Shown here one piece after another: positions 26,488 through 34,606 of a DNA stretch of 64,000 bases (positions within the stretch are counted from its first letter, which is position 1; each line of letters starts with the position of its first letter). The notes beneath the pieces were generated by a model that did no database searches, was not told where the DNA came from, and saw only the letters and a program-made list of their open reading frames with translations. The stretch covers positions 191,615-255,614 of the forward strand of contig NZ_JBAOJI010000006.1 of NCBI RefSeq assembly GCF_037080055.1, given 5' to 3'. Made by a program: the position numbers and the translations under genes. The DNA is from Halovenus sp037080055 (GTDB lineage: Archaea; Halobacteriota; Halobacteria; Halobacteriales; Haloarculaceae).

Positions 26488-26544
26488 CTTTTCCAAACAC
26501 AACGACGACGAGCGTAGCGAGTCGTCCGTGTTTGGTAAGCGTCC
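26483..26544 (+). repeat. Long hairpin fused to the tRNA-Arg 3' end
   Basis: GGACGCTT at 26483-26490 pairs AAGCGTCC at 26537-26544; CCAAACAC at 26493-26500 pairs GTGTTTGG at 26528-26535; GACGAC at 26504-26509 pairs GTCGTC at 26521-26526. The outer arm starts inside the tRNA acceptor strand. It could be an end-processing or termination signal, or part of a mobile repeat. Confidence 0.75.
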
Positions 26545-26654
26545 AACACAGAGATTTGAGCAGGGAGTGGGAGGTGAGCGAGCGTTGCGAGGCGCTCCGC
26601 GCCTCGTTCGACGAGCGGCGAAGCCGCGAGTCCGCGAGCGAACGGGAACGACCG

Positions 26655-26732
26655 AGTTCAAATCTCCGTCAGGACGCTCACTTCCTTTGGTGCCTCGCTT
26701 CGCTCAGCACCGGCAGTCGTTCGCGTCCTGAC
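26655..26732 (+). repeat. tRNA-Arg 3'-end repeat, copy R2 (78 nt)
   Basis: Begins with AGTTCAAATCTCCGTCAGGA, continuing identical to the T arm and 3' acceptor strand of the tRNA, then 54 nt of its own. It is identical over 78 nt to copy R3 at 26852. Inside, CAGGACGC pairs GCGTCCTG and GGTGC pairs GCACC. CCTGACGGG at 26727-26735 also pairs CCCGTCAGG at 26764-26772, with CCCACGC/GCGTGGG nested inside. Confidence 0.85.
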
Positions 26733-26851
26733 GGGCCCCACGCTCGCTCTGCTCGCGTGGGACCCCGTCAGGAACCGCAACGCGGAGATTCGAGCAGACG
26801 AGTTGCAGCCCGGAACGGCGCATCGCGCCGCATGCCCGGACCATCTCGGCC

Positions 26852-26929
26852 AGTTCAAATCTCCGTCAGGACGCTCACTTCCTTTGGTGCCTCGCTTCGC
26901 TCAGCACCGGCAGTCGTTCGCGTCCTGAC
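26852..26929 (+). repeat. tRNA-Arg 3'-end repeat, copy R3 (78 nt)
   Basis: Identical over all 78 nt to R2, with start points 197 nt apart. It ends one base before the N run, so the true length of identity may be greater. Confidence 0.85.
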
Positions 26930-26930
26930 T

Positions 26931-27025
26931 NNNNNNNNNNNNNNNNNNNNNNNNNNNNNNNNNNNNNNNNNNNNNNNNNNNNNNNNNNNNNNNNNNNNNN
27001 NNNNNNNNNNNNNNNNNNNNNNNNN
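26931..27025. other. Gap of unknown bases
   Basis: 95 N characters. Both sides carry TGACT, and the surrounding array is repetitive and hairpin-rich, which would explain an assembly failure here. The true distance is unknown. Confidence 0.99.
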
Positions 27026-27033
27026 TGACTTGC

Positions 27034-27107
27034 CCTGCGCTCGCTTCGTCGCCGGCGCTTCGCGCCGGCTCCCTGAGGGACCTTCGGTCCCTCTCTGCTC
27101 GCGCAGG
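27034..27107 (+). repeat. Nested hairpins after the gap
   Basis: CCTGCGC at 27034-27040 pairs GCGCAGG at 27101-27107. Inside are two perfect stems with TTC loops: GCCGGCGC/GCGCCGGC at 27051-27069 and AGGGACC/GGTCCCT at 27076-27092. No gene is visible. Confidence 0.75.
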
Positions 27108-27108
27108 A

Positions 27109-27153
27109 CTCCGTCAGGACGTTTTTCCAAACACAATGACGACGAGCGTAGCG
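27109..27153 (+). repeat. tRNA-Arg 3'-end tail repeat, copy R4
   Basis: 45 nt matching 26475-26519 (last part of tRNA-Arg plus its downstream hairpin) with two mismatches. The right half carries AATGACGA, pairing TCGTCATT further on. From 27154 to 27249 no gene is visible except the promoter region of the next lipoprotein. Confidence 0.8.
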
Positions 27154-27249
27154 CCGGCTTCGTCATTCATGCCTGGTCCGAGACAGCCCAGCGGTATCCG
27201 ACTGCGTGGTCGCCAAAATACTTAGCTCCCGACACTCTCAGACAGAGTC

Positions 27250-28302
27250 ATGGAGAGACGACGGTATTTGCTGGCGCTCGCCGCGGCTGGTGTGGCTTCG
27301 ACCGCTGGCTGTGCCGAGGACGACGCGACAGTCGAAGAGGTGGACGACCCCCCAGCAGAGGACTCTAACGAGACCGATTCTACCGGGGAATCTGACTCGG
27401 GGACCGCTACCGAGGAGACAGAATCCGACGACACGGAACAGACCGTGTTCGAGTTTGGCGACACCGTCGAGTTCTCTAACGACGACGTGAGTCTGGAGTT
27501 TCGGCCGCACGATGCTCGCTTTCGGAATGTCCTGATCTACAACACTGGCTCGTTCATCCAGTCAGAGCATCCCGACAACGATCTGTTTCTCCTGATCGAT
27601 GTCTCGATGACTAACACCGGCGAGGAGTCTGTCGGCGTTCCCTCTGAACTCCAACTTGTCGCCGGTTCCACACAGTACGATCGGACACAGTTTCCGTTCG
27701 TCTTCGACCAGAACTACACCGGTTTCGAGGAGCTCCGTCCTGGCGTGACTCAGGAGGCGACGGTCGGCTTCGAGATCAGCGACACGGGCGAGGAGGCGTC
27801 GTTATTCGCAGAGTGGAGCAGTCTGACCGATCCTGTCACCACCGAGTGGCGACTCGATCTCGACACTGTCGAGCGTGATCTCGTCGATTTGACCAGACTT
27901 CCGGTCGGGCGGGCAGCCGAAATCGGCACCGAGACGGCTAGATACCGGATTGCCGTTCAGGACGTGACCTTCTCGGAGACGTATACCTACGACGGCTTCG
28001 ACGGACGAGAGACCGAACAAGCCGACCCTGGTCGGCAGTGGGCACAGGTCGGCATCGGTGTCGAGAATATCGGGGAGCGATCAGTCTCCGTCCCGACGCG
28101 GTTCGATACGCAACTGATCGCCGACGGCCAACAGTACTCCCCGACGATTTCACGACTGTCGGAGACGTACTCCGGTGGTGAACTCGCTCCGGGTGCTGCC
28201 ACCGGTGGGCCGCTGCTGTTCGAGATTCCCGACCGGGTGAGTAACGCAACGGTGAGTATCGACCTGACGACTGATCTGGCCGCAAGCTGGGAACTCCGCT
28301 GA
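27250..28302 (+). CDS. Lipoprotein with two DUF4352-like domains
   Basis: 350 aa. The start gives RRRYLLALAAAGVASTAGC, a Tat-like signal with lipobox; the anchored cysteine is followed by an acidic, Ser/Thr-rich linker (about 22-65). Two immunoglobulin-like domains follow, each with the pattern of an early polar strand, LLIDVSMTNTGEESV or AQVGIGVENIGERSV, and a late GF or FEI strand (VGFEISD, LLFEIPD), as in DUF4352. Such proteins sit on the cell surface; ligand unknown. It lies directly after the tRNA repeat array, with no same-strand partner. Confidence 0.8.
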   Translation: MERRRYLLALAAAGVASTAGCAEDDATVEEVDDPPAEDSNETDSTGESDSGTATEETESDDTEQTVFEFGDTVEFSNDDVSLEFRPHDARFRNVLIYNTGSFIQSEHPDNDLFLLIDVSMTNTGEESVGVPSELQLVAGSTQYDRTQFPFVFDQNYTGFEELRPGVTQEATVGFEISDTGEEASLFAEWSSLTDPVTTEWRLDLDTVERDLVDLTRLPVGRAAEIGTETARYRIAVQDVTFSETYTYDGFDGRETEQADPGRQWAQVGIGVENIGERSVSVPTRFDTQLIADGQQYSPTISRLSETYSGGELAPGAATGGPLLFEIPDRVSNATVSIDLTTDLAASWELR

Positions 28303-28356
28303 ACTGCCAGTGGAGACAGCCTGATATACGCCCGGCCACAATCCCCTGCCATCGAA

Positions 28357-29799
28357 ATGGCCGGACAGATCGAACTCACTGTCTATCCCGATGTCGCCCT
28401 CTCGCGGATGACGGCCTCCCAGCTTGCAGACGCAGTCGAATACTTCGCCCCAGATGTCGTCGCCGTCCCCAAACCACACCACGAAATCGAAATCCAGCAG
28501 GCTCTCCCCGCGGACACGCCAGTCGTCGTCCTCGACCGGCGGCCCCGCACGCTGCGACCGATCTACGCCACTGACTCTGTCGACCTCCTTCGCGTCCCCG
28601 ACACCGACTCGCTCCGGCAACTCCCCGACCGCGAAGGCGAGGATCTCATAACCGCTGGCGAGACGTACCTCCTCTCGGATCTGTTGGCCGTCGACATCGA
28701 CCTCATCAACCTCGAAACCCGACTCGACGGCCGCGAGGCGTACGAGGCTGCTTTCCCTTCCTCAGCGCTGTCTGGGAGCTACACCCATCTCACGACCGAA
28801 GCGAACCCCGAGTACCGAACCGACTGGGGACCGCTCGCCGTCCAGGGGGCGCTCCCCGGCGCGAACGAACGACAGGGCCAAACTGAGCCCGGTATTGCTC
28901 ATCTCCAACTCCAGGCTGACGGTGTCGTCTGCACGCAGACGCGCACGCCCGAGAAATTCGGCCTCCGCGCACTCGATCAGGTCGGCGCGACCCGTGCGCA
29001 GGAACTGCGCGAAGCGGGCTTTCGCTCCCGCGAGGCTGTTGCCGAGGCAGGGATCCACGACCTCCGAGAACTGGCCGGATTCGGCCGCGAGACAGCCCAG
29101 ACTGTCACCGAAAGCGCCACGGCAAGTATCGAGGGCGAAGTCCGGCGGTACGGCGACGAGGGATTCCCGTCGGCTGATCCCGTCTTCATCGATATCGAGA
29201 CGGATGGGCTCAATCCGACGATGATCTGGCTAATCGGCGTGCTGGACAGTCGAACCGAGGAGTACCACTCCTTCCTCGCACAGGATCCCGAGGAACCCGC
29301 CGCGGCGGTCGAAGCCCTCCTGTCGTGGCTGCAGAGCAACGCGCCGAACCGCCCAATCGTCGCGTACAACGGCCGATCCTTCGACTTCCCCGTCATCGAG
29401 GAGCAACTCGCCGAGCACTGTCCGCGCTATCTCGACGACTGGGAGCAGACGTGGGCGTTCGATCCGTACTACTGGGCGACGACGAAAGGCCAGGCCTTGC
29501 TCCCCGGCCGGACGAACAAACTCGAAGACGTGGCGGCGGCGCTTGGCTGGGAGAGCGCCGATACTGGGCTGACCGGCGCGGCCGTCGCCCGACTGTTCCA
29601 GCGCTGGCAAGCCAACCCCTGCGAGGAGACGGCGCTGGACTGGGACCGACACGAACGATACTGCGAGGACGACGTTCGGGCACTCGCGCACGTCTACGAT
29701 GCGTTGGCCGAAGCGACTCGGACTCACTCCACCGAAACGGGCGGAGAGAGTACAGCGACCGGCGACAACACCGCGCAGGGACAGTTGAGTGATTTCTGA
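28357..29799 (+). CDS. DEDD-type exonuclease with HhH region (MrfB/YprB-like)
   Basis: 480 aa. The N-terminal 195 residues are unrecognised; about 200-255 is a helix-hairpin-helix stretch (LRALDQVGATRAQELREAGF, DLRELAGFGRETAQTV). From 275 the RNase H-like exonuclease domain has FIDIETDG (D279, E281), NGRSFDFP (D343) and YCEDDVRAL (Y435, D438/D439), giving the DEDD set with a tyrosine. Bacillus MrfB (YprB), which repairs mitomycin lesions with helicase MrfA, has the same exonuclease class. Its stop overlaps the helicase ATG by one base. Confidence 0.85.
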   Translation: MAGQIELTVYPDVALSRMTASQLADAVEYFAPDVVAVPKPHHEIEIQQALPADTPVVVLDRRPRTLRPIYATDSVDLLRVPDTDSLRQLPDREGEDLITAGETYLLSDLLAVDIDLINLETRLDGREAYEAAFPSSALSGSYTHLTTEANPEYRTDWGPLAVQGALPGANERQGQTEPGIAHLQLQADGVVCTQTRTPEKFGLRALDQVGATRAQELREAGFRSREAVAEAGIHDLRELAGFGRETAQTVTESATASIEGEVRRYGDEGFPSADPVFIDIETDGLNPTMIWLIGVLDSRTEEYHSFLAQDPEEPAAAVEALLSWLQSNAPNRPIVAYNGRSFDFPVIEEQLAEHCPRYLDDWEQTWAFDPYYWATTKGQALLPGRTNKLEDVAAALGWESADTGLTGAAVARLFQRWQANPCEETALDWDRHERYCEDDVRALAHVYDALAEATRTHSTETGGESTATGDNTAQGQLSDF

Positions 29800-32204
29800 T
29801 GAGCGAGTACACACCGACAGCCGACGATTTGCTGAATCCCGAAACGCTCCGGGAGAGTTATCCAGACTACGAGGATCAACTTGCGCACACACAGACCCAA
29901 CCCGCCCGCGACGGCGAGTATGCCGATCCCCACGGCGTGCTTCCGGCGGAGTTGGCCGACGCGCTGGACAACGATCTCTACTCCCACCAGGCCGAAGCAC
30001 TCGACCTGCTCGACAGCGGCGAGAACGTCACCGTCGGCACCTCGACGGCCTCTGGAAAGACCTGGATCTACACGCTGTATTTCGCCGCACTCAAACAGCG
30101 CAATCCCGACGCACGAGCGCTCTTTCTGTATCCGACGAAGGCACTAAGTTCCGACCAGGAAGCGGCGGTCAACGACCTCTTCGAGCAGTTGGGCGTCGAC
30201 GCCACCGCGGAGACCTACGACGGCGACACGCCGACAGACCGCCGACCGCTGATCCGCGACCGGGCGGATGTCGTCATCTCGAACTTCGCGGGGATCAACG
30301 TCTATCTCGACAGCCACACGAGGTGGCGCTCGCTCTTCCGCGAGTGCGAGTTGCTCGTCATCGACGAGAGCCACACCTACACCGGCATTCACGGCATGCA
30401 CGTCGCGTGGACGCTGCGCCGACTCAGGCGGATGCTCGATTACTACGGCGCAGACCCGCAGTTGGTCTGCTCGACGGCGACTATCGGCAACCCGGCCGAC
30501 CATTCCGAACGGCTCACCGGCAGCGAGTTCGCCGTCGTCGACGAGGACGGCAGCCCCCACGGCCGCCGGGAAATCGCCTTCTGGCAACCTCGTGTCTCCG
30601 ACGAAGAAGCGGCCGCCGAACTCTCCGACGACGACCTGTTGCCCGCGATGCGCCAGGGTGCGAACGGCGAGGGCGCCGAGGTTGCCGCTCATCTCGGCCT
30701 GCACGGGGTCCAGACGCTCGCGTTCTCCCGATCCCGGCAGGGGACCGAACTCGCCGCCAAGCAGGCCCAAAACACCGCACGAGACCATCCCGACGGGGGC
30801 TATCTCAGCACCGATCCCTACCACGCCGGCCTGAGCAAGGAGAAACGCCGCTCGATCGAGTACGCACTCAAACAGGGCGACACCGATGCCGTCTTCTCGA
30901 CGAACGCGCTCGAACTCGGCATCGATATCGGCTCTGTCGACGCCACAGTTCTATCGGGCTATCCCGGCACTCGCCAGTCCTTCTGGCAACAGATCGGCCG
31001 CGCCGGCCGGGGCACCTCCACCGCCCTGTCGGTGTTCGTCCCCCGCGGCGACGCCATCGACCAGTACATCCTCGACAACCCGGAGTATCTGCTTGCCGAC
31101 GACGTGGAGGACGCGGTCGTCGACCTCACGAACCACGCGGTCTACGCCCGCCACCTGCTCTGTGCGAGCGCGGAACGGCCGCTGACGTGGGACGACGCGG
31201 AGTGGTTCGGTCCCGAGGATCGACTCCAGCGCGCGGTCGAGATGTGGCGCGATGCCGGCCAGATGACCGGCGATCTGGACCGCGGCGCACAGTACGACGG
31301 CCCGCCGCGCCCGCAGGCCGACATCTCGATGTATGCGACGACCGACGAGCAGTACCAGGTCCGCTGCACGAACGGCGATATCGACATGGAACCGCTCGGT
31401 CGTGACCGGGTCTACCGGGAGTATCATCCCGGCGCGCTCACGTTGTACGACGGCCAGCAGTACGAGGTCGTCGAGATTGTCGAGGACGTACCCCGGCCGT
31501 ACGTCGAACTCCGGGAGGTCTCGACGCGGGAGTACACGCGCACGCTGAGCGACAAACAGATCCGCGACATCGAGAGCCAGCGTCGGATCGACCTCGGCGA
31601 CGGCTTCGTCCTCCACGCCGGCATGGGGACCGTCGACGTACACTATCATTCCTTCAAGCGAATCGATATCGACACCGGCGAACCAGTCGGTCCGCCGCAG
31701 GCCACCGGGCTAGAGCCACTCTCGCTGCGTACGCAACTGATGTGGATCCAACTCCCCGAGCGTGTGCTGGATCGAGTGCTCGGGGAGATTCCCGCCGATT
31801 CGATGCTCGACGAACCCGAGGAGAGCCCGCTCGGCGAGCAGGAGTGGACGCTTGCCGGGGGCCTGCACGGCGCGGAACACGGCATGATCAAACTCGCGCC
31901 GCTGGCGCTGCGGCTGGATAACTCCGACATGGGTGGGCTGAGTACGCTCGCCCACCCCGAAACGCACTCACCAGTCTGGTTCATCCACGACGCCGTCGAA
32001 GGTGGTGTCGGCTTCGCACACAGCATCTACGAGCACTTCGAGGAGGTGGCCGAGAAGACTCGCGAGCGCGTCGATGTCTGTGACTGTGGGCGCGACGACG
32101 GCTGTCCAGCCTGCCTGATGAGTTCCCAGTGTGGCAACGAGAACGAGCCGCTACATCGGCCCGCGACGACGGCGATTCTCGATGCGGTCCTGGAGCGATT
32201 CTGA
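29799..32204 (+). CDS. DEAD/DEAH helicase with C-terminal Cys cluster (MrfA/YprA-like)
   Basis: 801 aa. Walker A GTSTASGKT at 80-88, DESHTYTG (motif II), helicase_C with FSTNALELGIDIGSVD and QQIGRAGRG (motif VI) are present. A DUF1998-like domain ends with CDCGRDDGCPACLMSSQC, five Cys at 761, 763, 769, 772 and 778; in MrfA a four-cysteine cluster binds zinc. The family unwinds DNA 3'-5' and in Bacillus acts with MrfB on mitomycin adducts. ATG overlaps the exonuclease stop (TGATG), strongly suggesting that both products act together. Confidence 0.93.
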   Translation: MSEYTPTADDLLNPETLRESYPDYEDQLAHTQTQPARDGEYADPHGVLPAELADALDNDLYSHQAEALDLLDSGENVTVGTSTASGKTWIYTLYFAALKQRNPDARALFLYPTKALSSDQEAAVNDLFEQLGVDATAETYDGDTPTDRRPLIRDRADVVISNFAGINVYLDSHTRWRSLFRECELLVIDESHTYTGIHGMHVAWTLRRLRRMLDYYGADPQLVCSTATIGNPADHSERLTGSEFAVVDEDGSPHGRREIAFWQPRVSDEEAAAELSDDDLLPAMRQGANGEGAEVAAHLGLHGVQTLAFSRSRQGTELAAKQAQNTARDHPDGGYLSTDPYHAGLSKEKRRSIEYALKQGDTDAVFSTNALELGIDIGSVDATVLSGYPGTRQSFWQQIGRAGRGTSTALSVFVPRGDAIDQYILDNPEYLLADDVEDAVVDLTNHAVYARHLLCASAERPLTWDDAEWFGPEDRLQRAVEMWRDAGQMTGDLDRGAQYDGPPRPQADISMYATTDEQYQVRCTNGDIDMEPLGRDRVYREYHPGALTLYDGQQYEVVEIVEDVPRPYVELREVSTREYTRTLSDKQIRDIESQRRIDLGDGFVLHAGMGTVDVHYHSFKRIDIDTGEPVGPPQATGLEPLSLRTQLMWIQLPERVLDRVLGEIPADSMLDEPEESPLGEQEWTLAGGLHGAEHGMIKLAPLALRLDNSDMGGLSTLAHPETHSPVWFIHDAVEGGVGFAHSIYEHFEEVAEKTRERVDVCDCGRDDGCPACLMSSQCGNENEPLHRPATTAILDAVLERF

Positions 32205-32223
32205 CCGAACGCTGTGTACCCGC

Positions 32224-33702
32224 TCAGTTCCGGTCGACGATAGCCACGTCGACGTTCAACTCCCCGACTCGCTTGAACGTCGGCGGCGTGAGCAGTCGGG
32301 AGGCAAGACTCCGGTCCCGACTGGCACCCATGATGACCAGATCGTACTCGGCGGCGTTGCGCTGGAGGAAGTCGTCGACCTCCATCTCCACGACTCGGGT
32401 TTCGATGGGGCCGGAGAACGGTTCGACCAGATCGGACAACATCGACTCCGCGCGGCGGCGTTCTCGTTCGCTACAGGACCCGAGACAGGTTGCGACGCTG
32501 ACGAAGCCAGTCGTGCCGGCCAGTCGAGTCGCGAACTCGACCATGCCGTGGGCGACATCGCTGGTCCCGCGAACCGGGACGAGGATTCGATTCCAGTCGG
32601 TCAGGTGGCCATCGGTCCGATGGACGAGTACGTCGGCCTCTCCCTGAAACAGCGTCTGGACGAACGGAGATAGTTGACCGTCTTCGACCTCGTAGGGGGC
32701 TGCGATGAGGTCACAGTTAGTCCGCCGGGCGGCGCGGAGTGCCGTCTGGCCCGAATCTGCTCCGCCGGACGCGACGAGCACCTCACAGGGGACTCCGGTC
32801 GTGGTTTCGACTTCGTGTGCCTGGACTTCGAGTCGGTCGACCGCCTCGGCGACTGCCTCGTGGTCGGGGACATCGTCCGGGACGGTGGCGTCGCCAGTCA
32901 CCTCGGGTCGGCGTGCGGAACTGTGCCGTTCGAGTAGGCCCCGCTCGGCTTCGGCCATCCACTCCTCGGCGACGAGATCCAACAGGACGACTTTCCCGGC
33001 GCGATGCGGCGCGGCGAGGCGAGCAGCGAGCATCGCCGTATGCTCCGCCTCGTGGCCACGCATCGGGACGAGAATGTGGTCGTCGCCCTGTGAAGCCTCG
33101 TACAGATACTGGCCACGTCGCTCGTAGAACGCCCGCCGCCAGACGGCGAAGCCACCGGCGACGATGGCACTGGAGGCGGCGACGCTCAACACGTATATCC
33201 AGGGCTGATCGACCTGTGCGTGGACGAAAAGCGTCAGCAGGGCGGTCGAGAACGCCGCCGGCTCCTCGGTATCGAGCAACCACGTCGTCATTCCGGTCAG
33301 AAATATCGCAAGCGTCGCAGCGACGGGATTGACGCCGCTGGTCGCAGGCTCGTAGATCAGCGTCGAGGCGGCGACGACGGCCACCCAGCCACAGACCGCT
33401 CCCAGGGTGAGGCCGCCGACGAAGCGCGTGATGGAGGCGTACCGTCCCTCCGGGTCTGCAAAGAGTGTGAAGGCGCCGGCAGCCAGCGGTGGGTACAACA
33501 GAAAGGAGAGGCCAGGAACGGCGTTCGACAGCGCTGTCACGAGACCGATGAGCAACGGAACGAGCAACAGAATCGACAGATGGACGAAATTCTGGGTGGA
33601 TTCGATCCAGCGACGCAAATTCCGCCACCGGTGGCGGCCGGCCTGCTGAATCCGCACAACGAACGTTCGCAGGCTGTCGCCGGGTCTGCTCATGGCGGAC
33701 AT
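32224..33702 (-). CDS. HPP membrane domain fused to two UspA domains
   Basis: 492 aa. Residues about 38-185 hold an HPP domain of four or more membrane helices (ILLLVPLLIGLVTALSNAVP, SFLLYPPLAAGAFTLFADPEGRY). After a charged helix the cytoplasmic part has two UspA-like units: DDHILVPMRGHEAEHTAMLAARLA (about 208-340) and WNRILVPVRGTSDVAHGMVEFATRLA (about 350-490), ending VIMGASRDRSLASRLL. HPP proteins include nitrite transporters; UspA parts bind nucleotides and may gate them. ATG 33702 or 33693 are both possible. Confidence 0.88.
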   Translation of the reverse strand: MSAMSRPGDSLRTFVVRIQQAGRHRWRNLRRWIESTQNFVHLSILLLVPLLIGLVTALSNAVPGLSFLLYPPLAAGAFTLFADPEGRYASITRFVGGLTLGAVCGWVAVVAASTLIYEPATSGVNPVAATLAIFLTGMTTWLLDTEEPAAFSTALLTLFVHAQVDQPWIYVLSVAASSAIVAGGFAVWRRAFYERRGQYLYEASQGDDHILVPMRGHEAEHTAMLAARLAAPHRAGKVVLLDLVAEEWMAEAERGLLERHSSARRPEVTGDATVPDDVPDHEAVAEAVDRLEVQAHEVETTTGVPCEVLVASGGADSGQTALRAARRTNCDLIAAPYEVEDGQLSPFVQTLFQGEADVLVHRTDGHLTDWNRILVPVRGTSDVAHGMVEFATRLAGTTGFVSVATCLGSCSERERRRAESMLSDLVEPFSGPIETRVVEMEVDDFLQRNAAEYDLVIMGASRDRSLASRLLTPPTFKRVGELNVDVAIVDRN

Positions 33703-33766
33703 TTCCGTGCAACTGTTTAAGCGACACGAAAAATATCAACCAATTGTCTATTCTTTTCGGTCCTGC

Positions 33767-34468
33767 TCAGTGCAACTGCTGGAGGATCGGTATCTCCTCG
33801 ATTTTCCCCTCGCTCAGTTGGTCCCAGCTGATCCCGTCGGGTTTCTCGGCTCCTGAATCCGTTCGTATCCTGCGATCCGGTGTACCAATGAGATCCATCG
33901 GCACGTCGTGTGGTTCGGTTTCGATATCGTCGTTGACGACCTGCATCTCGTGTACCGTCGTCACTGTCGTCGTCGACTCGTCGACCAGTCCGAACTCCCG
34001 CAAGAGCGCAAACTCCAGATCGCTGTACCCCTCGCCTTTCCCGACGCGGGCACCGGTCTCGTTCACCGCGACGCTGCCGGAGACGATCAGATCGATCGCT
34101 TCCATCTCCTTGAGACCGACCTGCACGCCTATCTCCGCGGAGCCACCGATGGTCGTCGCGTGATCGATATCCTCGATCTCGGCCGGGTCGAGTTCGAGAA
34201 AACACTGCTCGTCGCGCAGTCGTGGGACGGCCATGTAGACCGTTTTTTCCTGTCTGAGCGCAGCGCGCCGGACCGGCAACTGCGGCGAATCGGGATTGGA
34301 TTTGATCGCGTCGGCGTCCTGCCACGCGTCGAGTTCGGCCAGTCGCTCGGCGGCCTCTTTCGCGTCCGCAAAATTTGGAATTCTGCCGTGTGGTGGATAT
34401 GGAAACCGCGCCTCCCCGCTCGCTTCGAGTTCGTCCCAGACTCGCTCGCGAAGTTCCTGTTTGCTCAT
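33767..34468 (-). CDS. 5-formyltetrahydrofolate cyclo-ligase family protein
   Basis: 233 aa from ATG 34468 (an in-frame codon further up adds seven residues). Family marks are a basic N-terminal helix (MSKQELRERVWDEL), VRRAALRQEKTVYMAVPRL, GVQVGLKEMEAIDLIVSGSVAVN, the signature GKGEGYSDLEFALLREFG, and a late PHDVPMDLIGTPDR. It would convert 5-formyl-THF to methenyl-THF with ATP. Haloarchaea use folate C1 units, so the role is plausible. Divergent from metY. Confidence 0.9.
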   Translation of the reverse strand: MSKQELRERVWDELEASGEARFPYPPHGRIPNFADAKEAAERLAELDAWQDADAIKSNPDSPQLPVRRAALRQEKTVYMAVPRLRDEQCFLELDPAEIEDIDHATTIGGSAEIGVQVGLKEMEAIDLIVSGSVAVNETGARVGKGEGYSDLEFALLREFGLVDESTTTVTTVHEMQVVNDDIETEPHDVPMDLIGTPDRRIRTDSGAEKPDGISWDQLSEGKIEEIPILQQLH

Positions 34469-34573
34469 ACCCTCCCTTCGGGGTGGCACCTACTGGTCTT
34501 TCTGCACACGGGCGGACACGATTGTGGGATGGCATTACGGAACAATTGCCGCGAGTTTTGCCGTAACTCGTGG

Positions 34574-34580
34574 TTATAGA
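34574..34580 (+). promoter_or_regulatory. TATA-like box for metYX
   Basis: TTATAGA lies 27-33 bp before the ATG at 34607, fitting a leaderless start for the metY-metX operon. Confidence 0.5.
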
Positions 34581-34606
34581 TGGCTGGAGATATATGAGTG
34601 TCATAC

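Noticed and set aside
26655..26929. Possible CRISPR array
   Set aside because: Only two 78-nt copies with a long spacer, both derived from the tRNA end; no cas genes.
26442..27368. Open frame running through the tRNA, the repeats and the N gap
   Set aside because: It crosses tRNA, 95 unknown bases and hairpin repeats and enters the lipoprotein gene in another frame; no protein-like composition.
29789..31405. 538-codon plus frame
   Set aside because: Alternate frame inside the helicase gene, arginine-rich and without motifs.
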